Origin: Alphaproteobacteria bacterium
Lineage (GTDB): Bacteria > Pseudomonadota > Alphaproteobacteria > ATCC43930 > CGMCC-115725
NCBI GenBank assembly: GCA_017353855.1
Contig: JAFMSA010000219.1
Location: 1-6,982 of the forward strand
Length of the DNA: 6,982 bases
Direction of reading: 5' to 3'
Shown here: piece by piece, positions 6,100 to 6,982 of the stretch
Position numbering within the stretch: position 1 is the stretch's first letter
Layout: each line of letters opens with the position of its first letter
Program-made: the position numbers and the translations under genes
The notes under the pieces: generated by a model
What the model was told of the DNA's origin: nothing
Seen by the model: the letters and a program-made list of their open reading frames with translations, nothing else
Database searches by the model: none

Positions 6100-6208
6100 T
6101 CAGAGACCTCCGTGCACGGCCTTGCGGTCTGATCTGAAGACCGGTTTCGCCGAACTGTCACTGAATCGCGATAAGCTATTGCGGCCACCATGGAGCGACT
6201 TCGCGTTT

Positions 6209-6982
6209 ATGACCACACGAGACATCGATTTGAATCTTGAGCTCAGCCGTCGCAAGCTGCTCGCAGCTGCCGGCATCACAGGAGGAGCCGCGGTCGCAGC
6301 GTCACTCATCCGGACCGGAGACGCTCGGACCGGGACCGCCGCATCACCATCGGCTGATTCGGTGACCGTACCGCCGGTCACCGGACTCCATTTGCAGTTC
6401 GGCGCAGATGCGGCGTCGGAGATGGTGGTGTCCTGGCACACGCTACAGCCCGTGGGTAATCCCCGCGTCGTACTCGGTACTCTAGAAGGGAAGCTCGACC
6501 GCGTCGTGGCGGCGAAAGAGGTCAGCTACACCGACGCAAAGTCGAGCCAGGTTGTCTACGCCTATCATGCAAAAATTGGCCAGCTGCGGCCCGACTCCGC
6601 TTATCTGTATGGGGCCTCCCACGACGGCGCTGAACCGGGGTTCGGCACGTTCCGAACTGCCCCGCGCGGCCGCGTGCGGTTCACGTTCACCAGTTTCGGG
6701 GATCAGGCCACGCCGACATTGGGCAGGAAGTACAAGCCGGACGAAAGGTTAACGACTGCGAAACCGATGTATGTGAACGACAATCTCGGCTCGCCCGCGG
6801 CTGCCGATACGGTTCTCGGCGTCGAGCGACTGCGGCCCCTGTTTCACCTGCTTAACGGCGATCTCTGCTACGCTAATCTCGCCGAGGACCGAGTACGGAC
6901 CTGGCGGGATTTCTGGGAAAACAACAGCCGCAGCGCCCGCAACCGTCCCTGGATGCCTGCGGCCGGCAACCATGAGAACGAG
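6209..6982 (+). CDS. Tat-exported purple acid phosphatase-type metallophosphoesterase (3' end missing)
   Basis: The frame is open from ATG at 6209 to the right edge (258 codons). Residues 12-39 form a twin-arginine signal (LSRRKLLAAAG and a hydrophobic stretch ending near GDA), so the folded, metal-loaded enzyme would be exported. Residues of about 55-150 form a fibronectin-III-like domain (TGLHLQFG, MVVSWHT, AYLYGAS, FGTFRTAP), as in purple acid phosphatases. The catalytic domain starts near residue 156 and shows the first three metal motifs: SFGDQ (Asp165), NGDLCY (Asp218, Tyr221) and GNHE (Asn254, His255). The remaining His motifs lie beyond the window. Family members hydrolyse phosphate mono- or diesters using a dinuclear metal centre. 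No other in-frame ATG occurs nearby upstream. A GGAG at 6192-6195 is rather distant (13 bases), so translation may be modest. Exact substrate unknown. Confidence 0.9.
   Translation, partial: MTTRDIDLNLELSRRKLLAAAGITGGAAVAASLIRTGDARTGTAASPSADSVTVPPVTGLHLQFGADAASEMVVSWHTLQPVGNPRVVLGTLEGKLDRVVAAKEVSYTDAKSSQVVYAYHAKIGQLRPDSAYLYGASHDGAEPGFGTFRTAPRGRVRFTFTSFGDQATPTLGRKYKPDERLTTAKPMYVNDNLGSPAAADTVLGVERLRPLFHLLNGDLCYANLAEDRVRTWRDFWENNSRSARNRPWMPAAGNHENE

Overview
The window reads as high-GC alphaproteobacterial DNA. A Bradyrhizobium-like rhizobial genome is my best guess, based on codon use, a Tat-exported phosphatase and a stretch of decayed insertion-sequence DNA. This is an inference; no taxonomic marker is present. 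Two long, convincing protein genes sit at the two ends and both run off the window. About 3.2 kb of gene-poor DNA lies between them.

Layout. Bases 1-2948 (+) hold most of an inner-membrane RND (resistance-nodulation-division) efflux permease of the MdtB/MdtC type. About 65-70 N-terminal residues are missing beyond the left edge. A short GC hairpin follows its stop, then about 450 bases with no convincing gene. At 3437-3742 (+) is a small predicted membrane or exported protein with a clear ribosome binding site. From about 3890 to 4660 lie two gene fossils on the + strand: the C-terminal end of a WYL-domain transcriptional regulator, and the first third or so of an ISL3-family transposase broken by several frameshifts. 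A minus-strand reading frame (4910-4542) of unknown function runs into the antisense of the ISL3 relic. A very small minus-strand single-span membrane protein (5441-5250) is possible, and it is overlapped by two strong inverted repeats. From 5444 to about 5945 I see nothing. Two further hairpins (5946-6015) lie around a possible 41-codon reading frame. Bases 6209-6982 (+) hold the N-terminal part of a Tat-exported purple acid phosphatase-type metallophosphoesterase, cut by the right edge.

How the parts fit. The permease would extrude toxic compounds across the envelope with a periplasmic adaptor and outer-membrane channel, neither visible here; the adaptor is probably encoded upstream. The phosphatase would release phosphate from esters outside the cytoplasm. 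Nothing links the two functionally. The middle looks like a decay zone left by insertion and deletion. I found no CRISPR array, tRNA or rRNA, no complete mobile element and no convincing novel multi-gene system. The items most worth checking are the small 3437-3742 protein, the two paired-hairpin regions and the layered gene fossils.
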